Shown piece by piece: positions 62,732-64,000 of a stretch of DNA of 64,000 nt. Under the pieces are notes generated by a model. That model saw only the letters and a program-made list of their open reading frames with translations, was not told where the DNA came from and made no database searches. The DNA lies in assembly GCA_029433415.1 (NCBI GenBank), contig JAQTIA010000003.1, positions 1,082,501 through 1,146,500 on the forward strand. The letters are read 5' to 3'. Position numbers and translations under genes: made by a program. The first letter of the stretch is position 1. Each line of letters begins with the position of its first letter. The stretch comes from Acetobacteraceae bacterium ESL0709 (GTDB lineage Bacteria > Pseudomonadota > Alphaproteobacteria > Acetobacterales > Acetobacteraceae).

Positions 62732-64000
62732 GTGGCCTTTAGCCGTTTTTTTATCGACCGTCCCGTTGCGACGACTCTTTTTGCACTGGCCATATTCCTT
62801 TCTGGCCTAATTGCATTGCCGTCTCTGCCTGTCGCAACGATGCCTGATATGACGGCAACCTCCATAATGGTCGTCGCCAACCAGCCAGGAGCTGATCCCC
62901 AGCAGATGGTGACATCAGTCACCACGCCTCTCGAACGGCGCATGGCTTCCATCGCTGATCTGAAGACCCTGGAATCAGAAACACAAAGCGGGCAGGCTTC
63001 CCTCTTTCTCGAGTTCTCGTCATCACGCAATATTGACGGCGCCTTGCGCGACGTTCAGGCCGCTCTTAGGGCTGCCCGACGCGATCTTCCTACAGGGACT
63101 CTTAATTCTGATCCGAAGGCCTTCAAAATGGACGGTAGCGGCATGCCCGTCTACCTGCTCAGCCTGACGTCAAAACAGCTTTCCACAGCATCACTTTATG
63201 ATCTGGCGACGATCCGCGCACGTCCATTGCTGGCACAGATCAACGGTGTCGGACGCGTTGAAATCGTCGGTGCTTCCACCCCAGCTGTACGGGTAGAGGT
63301 CAATCCTTATCCTCTCTATAAATGGGGCGTAGGCCTTGAGGACATACGCTCAGCTCTCGCTTCTGCAAATGCGTTTACGCCTAAAGGGTACCTGACTCTC
63401 AATGGACGACAACTCAGCCTCAGAACCAATGATCAGGCTGTTGATGCTGCCGCTTATCGCGATCTGATCATCGGCTATCGTAACGGGCTCAATCCGCTTT
63501 ACCTGCGTGACATCGCCACAATCAGCGACAGTGTGCAGGATATTTACCAAATGAGCAGCTTTAATGGGGAACGCGCTGTTTCTCTTTTGGTTATTCCACA
63601 ACCTCACGCCAATACTGTCGATATTGTCAGGAGCATTAATGAGCACCTCCCCGCTCTGAAATCCGCCCTGCCCGCTTCTGTCTCGCTCCGTATTGGCATT
63701 GATCTTTCCAAGACCATCCGTGCCTCGCTGGAAGATGCAAAACTGACCCTGGTCGTCTCTATTCTGCTGGTGGTGCTGGTTATTGCCCTCTTTTTCAGAC
63801 GTGCTGTCAGCACGCTCATTCCAGCCATAACAGTGCCTGTGTCGCTTTCCGGCACGCTGGCCATCATGAACGCCCTTCATTTTACGCTTGATATTCTTTC
63901 TCTCATGGCACTGACCATCGCCGTTGGTTTCGTTGTGGACGATGCCATTGTGGTCATGGAAAATATCGCCCGTCATATGGAAGAAGGCATGGAAAGACGT
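62732..64000 (+). CDS. HAE-type RND multidrug efflux pump, 3' end cut by window edge
   Basis: GTG start at 62732 with AGGAGG ending 4 bases upstream; the upstream frame stops at 62699. The frame is open for all 423 codons to the window end. It begins FSRFFIDRPVATTLFALAI, the first membrane helix of RND pumps, and reaches TM4 with VGFVVDDAIVVMEN, the paired Asp of the hydrophobe/amphiphile (AcrB/MdtB) type rather than the heavy-metal type. It is distinct from the pump at 54974. Its adaptor would be expected outside this window or upstream, and none is seen upstream. Confidence 0.9.
   Translation, partial: MAFSRFFIDRPVATTLFALAIFLSGLIALPSLPVATMPDMTATSIMVVANQPGADPQQMVTSVTTPLERRMASIADLKTLESETQSGQASLFLEFSSSRNIDGALRDVQAALRAARRDLPTGTLNSDPKAFKMDGSGMPVYLLSLTSKQLSTASLYDLATIRARPLLAQINGVGRVEIVGASTPAVRVEVNPYPLYKWGVGLEDIRSALASANAFTPKGYLTLNGRQLSLRTNDQAVDAAAYRDLIIGYRNGLNPLYLRDIATISDSVQDIYQMSSFNGERAVSLLVIPQPHANTVDIVRSINEHLPALKSALPASVSLRIGIDLSKTIRASLEDAKLTLVVSILLVVLVIALFFRRAVSTLIPAITVPVSLSGTLAIMNALHFTLDILSLMALTIAVGFVVDDAIVVMENIARHMEEGMERR

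Noticed and set aside
63350-63976. Minus-strand frames of 208 and 87 codons
   Set aside because: They are antisense to the RND pump, whose motifs (VDDAIVVMEN and others) are clear.
1-64000. CRISPR arrays, insertion sequences and rRNA genes
   Set aside because: No regularly spaced repeat array, no transposase or integrase and no rRNA-like sequence was seen.

Overview
The window looks like chromosomal DNA of an acetic acid bacterium (Acetobacteraceae, Alphaproteobacteria) of moderate GC. The evidence is a three-subunit membrane dehydrogenase (Tat-exported small subunit, GMC flavoprotein, triheme cytochrome c), exported sugar- and nucleoside-handling proteins (mutarotase, NUP-type protein, an adenosine-deaminase homologue), an hisB-hisH-hisA-hisF-hisE-HIT cluster, and alphaproteobacterial-style mlaA/mlaC, queA/tgt and ubiH-like genes. 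No genus can be fixed from the sequence alone.

Layout. 0-8.8 kb: a ubiH-like gene cut by the left edge, cysE, a repeat-bearing intergenic stretch, exported mutarotase, mlaA-mlaC, queA-tgt, and an exported NUP-family protein. 8.8-13 kb: an AT-rich accessory patch with three tandem paralogous secreted proteins, a shortened orphan HicB antitoxin and an exported adenosine-deaminase homologue that has lost several catalytic/metal residues. 13-20 kb: queG, a ribbon-helix-helix gene, djlA, a mannitol-dehydrogenase-family gene, a Do-type protease, the Mrp/ApbC Fe-S carrier and a lipoprotein. 20-26 kb: tRNA-Thr(UGU), a tiny Lys-rich gene, a 1732-residue single-chain restriction-modification enzyme (type ISP-like) and a phage superinfection-immunity-like membrane protein; this is the main defence locus. 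26-33 kb: a Fur-like box, the dehydrogenase operon, an NCS1 permease and a YfdX-like exported protein. 33-38 kb: an EmrAB/NodT-type tripartite efflux operon and folD. 38-49 kb: threonine aldolase, a second Do protease, tadA, rluB-like, rsmD, ftsK, rluA-like, a second ubiH-like gene and a nitroreductase. 49-53.4 kb: histidine biosynthesis genes (with a GNAT domain fused in frame to HisA), a HIT protein and tRNA-Glu(CUC). 53.7-64 kb: a heavy-metal RND adaptor and pump, an AT-rich island with an unknown protein and a glycosyltransferase/FkbM methyltransferase fusion, GST, YbaK, a Gly/Tyr/His-rich exported protein, and an HAE-type RND pump cut by the right edge.

How it fits together. Envelope maintenance and efflux (Mla, two Do proteases, EmrAB/OMF, two RND pumps) and tRNA/rRNA modification (queA, tgt, queG, tadA, rluB, rluA, rsmD, ybaK) dominate the core. 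Three queuosine genes lie within 9 kb, and the Tgt has lost the three cysteines of the usual zinc site while keeping its catalytic aspartates. The most unusual items are the zinc-cysteine-less Tgt, the exported adenosine-deaminase pseudoenzyme, the GNAT-HisA fusion, the secreted paralogue trio whose cysteines covary, and the type ISP plus immunity-protein defence locus beside tRNA-Thr.
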